64,000 nucleotides of DNA from Streptomyces sp. NA02950 (GTDB lineage Bacteria > Actinomycetota > Actinomycetes > Streptomycetales > Streptomycetaceae): NCBI RefSeq assembly GCF_013364155.1, contig NZ_CP054916.1:1549001-1613000 (forward strand). The letters run 5' to 3'. Each line of letters begins with the position of its first letter. Within the stretch, counting starts at the first letter, position 1. Below, piece by piece: positions 62,872-64,000 of this stretch. Both the position numbers and the translations under genes were made by a program. A model generated the notes under the pieces. That model had not been told where the DNA came from. It was given only the letters and a program-made list of their open reading frames with translations, and did no database searches.

Positions 62872-62929
62872 CAGAGGCTATGCTCGACACCGCTTCCGCC
62901 ACCACGACCAGCGACGGGACGAGCGCACC

Positions 62930-63994
62930 GTGACCGACACCGCCCCGGCCCCCGCCGGCCGCACCACCGCACACCGCTACGGCACCCGGCCCACGATGAA
63001 GGACGTCGCCGCCCGAGCCGGGGTCGGGCTGAAAACCGTATCGCGCGTGGTCAACGGCGAGCCGGGGGTCACCCCGGACACCGAGCGCCGCGTCCAGGAG
63101 GCCATCACCGCGCTCGGCTTCCGCCGCAACGACAGCGCCCGCATCCTGCGCAAGGGCCGTACCGCCAGCATCGGCCTGGTGCTGGAGGATCTGGCCGACC
63201 CCTTCTACGGACCGCTGAGCCGCGCCGTGGAAGAGGTCGCGCGCGCCCACGGCGCACTGCTGATCAACGGCTCCAGCGCCGAGGACCCCGAGCGGGAGCA
63301 GGAGTTGGTGCTCGCCCTGTGCGCCCGGCGGGTGGACGGTCTGGTGGTCATCCCGGCCGGGCACGACCACCGCTATCTGGCCCCGGAGATAGCGGCGGGG
63401 GTGGCCACGGTCTTCGTCGACCGCCCGGCGGGCCGCATCGACGCCGACGCCGTGGTCTCCGACAGCTTCGGCGGGGCGCGGGAGGCCGTCGCCCATCTGA
63501 TCGCCCACGGCCACCGCAGGATCGGCTTCCTCGGCGACCAGCCGAGCATCCACACCGCCGCCGAACGGCTGCGCGGCTATCGGGCCGCGATGGCCGAGGC
63601 CGGGCTGCCGGTCCGGGACGCCTGGGTCTCGCTGGGCCCGACCGACCCGGCGCGGGTGCGGGCCGCGGCCACCGCCGCGCTGGACGCCGCGGAGCCGGTC
63701 ACCGCGCTCTTCGCGGGCAACAACCGGGTGACGGTCACCGTCGTCCGGGTGCTCGCCGAACGGGCCGCGCCCGCGCCCCCGGTGGCCCTCGTCGGCTTCG
63801 ACGACTTCGAGCTGGCCGATCTGCTCTCCCCCGCCGTCACCGTGGTCGCCCAGGACGCGGCCCAGCTCGGCCGTACCGCCGCCGATCTGCTCTTCCGCCG
63901 CCTGGACGGCGCGGGCGGCGAACCCCGCCGGGTCGTCCTGCCGACGCGGCTGATCCCCCGCGGCTCCGGCGAGCTGCCCCCGGCCGTGTCCTGA
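62930..63994 (+). CDS. LacI-family transcriptional regulator
   Basis: 354 residues. The N-terminal helix-turn-helix is TMKDVAARAGVGLKTVSRVV then NGEPGVTPDTERRVQEAI. The periplasmic-binding-protein-like sensor domain has ASIGLVLEDLADPFYGPLSR, VVSDSFGGAREAVAHLIAHG and ALVGFDDFELADLLSPAVTV. GTG 62930 lacks a strong ribosome site. It probably represses itself and the divergent ROK kinase through GACAACGTTGTC, with a sugar as inducer. The stop is 14 bases before the window's end, so the downstream context is unseen. Confidence 0.85.
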   Translation: MTDTAPAPAGRTTAHRYGTRPTMKDVAARAGVGLKTVSRVVNGEPGVTPDTERRVQEAITALGFRRNDSARILRKGRTASIGLVLEDLADPFYGPLSRAVEEVARAHGALLINGSSAEDPEREQELVLALCARRVDGLVVIPAGHDHRYLAPEIAAGVATVFVDRPAGRIDADAVVSDSFGGAREAVAHLIAHGHRRIGFLGDQPSIHTAAERLRGYRAAMAEAGLPVRDAWVSLGPTDPARVRAAATAALDAAEPVTALFAGNNRVTVTVVRVLAERAAPAPPVALVGFDDFELADLLSPAVTVVAQDAAQLGRTAADLLFRRLDGAGGEPRRVVLPTRLIPRGSGELPPAVS

Positions 63995-64000
63995 ACGGAC

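Overview
The window reads as a single contig of Streptomyces-type chromosome. GC content is very high, genes are dense, GTG starts and strong GGAGG ribosome sites are common, several genes overlap start-to-stop, and promoters look partly leaderless. Families typical of the genus appear throughout: TerD, maleylpyruvate-isomerase-like proteins, LuxR-type AAA regulators, ROK/LacI regulators, and a sugar ABC transporter without its own ATPase. No rRNA, tRNA, CRISPR array, transposase, integrase or attachment site was recognised. All functional names are family inferences from reading the protein sequences; no database search was run.

Left end (1-4900). The tail of a probable dhaM gene ends in a perfect hairpin. 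It is followed by a compact diterpene operon: a GGPP synthase, a CotB2-type cyclooctat-9-en-7-ol synthase and one cytochrome P450. The operon is closed by a perfect 16-bp hairpin, and a TetR gene follows. The known cyclooctatin pathway uses two P450s, but only one is present here. Region 5000-9500 looks like a 3-hydroxybutyrate use module: an MHS-type transporter, a GAF/PucR-type regulator and a hydroxybutyrate dehydrogenase.

9500-16140 is mixed housekeeping: a Nudix hydrolase, an O-antigen-ligase-like membrane protein, a glutamate racemase homologue, an HpnB-like glycosyltransferase, a tandem TerD protein and a Tyr/Pro/Gln-rich protein. 16475-22206 is a dormancy/redox island resembling the mycobacterial DosR system (OsdR/OsdK in Streptomyces). 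It holds a NarL-type regulator, a cyclic-nucleotide-fold protein, an RsbW-like ATPase, a double universal stress protein, a two-GAF sensor kinase that keeps the DosS haem residues, and an Rv1733c-like membrane protein.

22400-33210 holds a beta-helix/AAA+ fusion whose end overlaps that of a membrane serine-hydrolase gene. It also carries a DeoR regulator, an SRPBCC protein, a Cds1-type cysteine desulfhydrase, an anti-sigma-like ATPase, a SHOCT protein and a threonine-synthase-like enzyme. 33235-35882 is a TetR-controlled set of cupin, DUF4865 and phosphotriesterase genes; the cupin is interrupted in frame by a palindromic repeat. 35922-39409 is a divergent LuxR-AAA/TetR pair with twin palindromes between the genes. 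39710-45535 covers a secreted His-rich protein, a membrane protein, a secreted carboxylesterase, and a ROK regulator divergent from an MFS transporter.

45618-53245 includes a mycothiol-dependent-type enzyme, a DUF4442 protein, a decayed DUF2797/tautomerase remnant, a DesK-type two-component pair, a geranylgeranyl-reductase-like flavoprotein and an M20 peptidase. 53278-63994 ends the window with a TmrB-Nudix fusion, a sugar ABC importer divergent from a secreted GH27 alpha-galactosidase, a membrane Ser/Thr kinase, and a ROK sugar kinase divergent from a LacI regulator with a perfect operator between them.

Dispersed or tandem repeats occur at 28818-28934 and 50294-50415 (the same element), at 31404-31487 (3 x 28 bp), and inside the cupin at 34174-34206.
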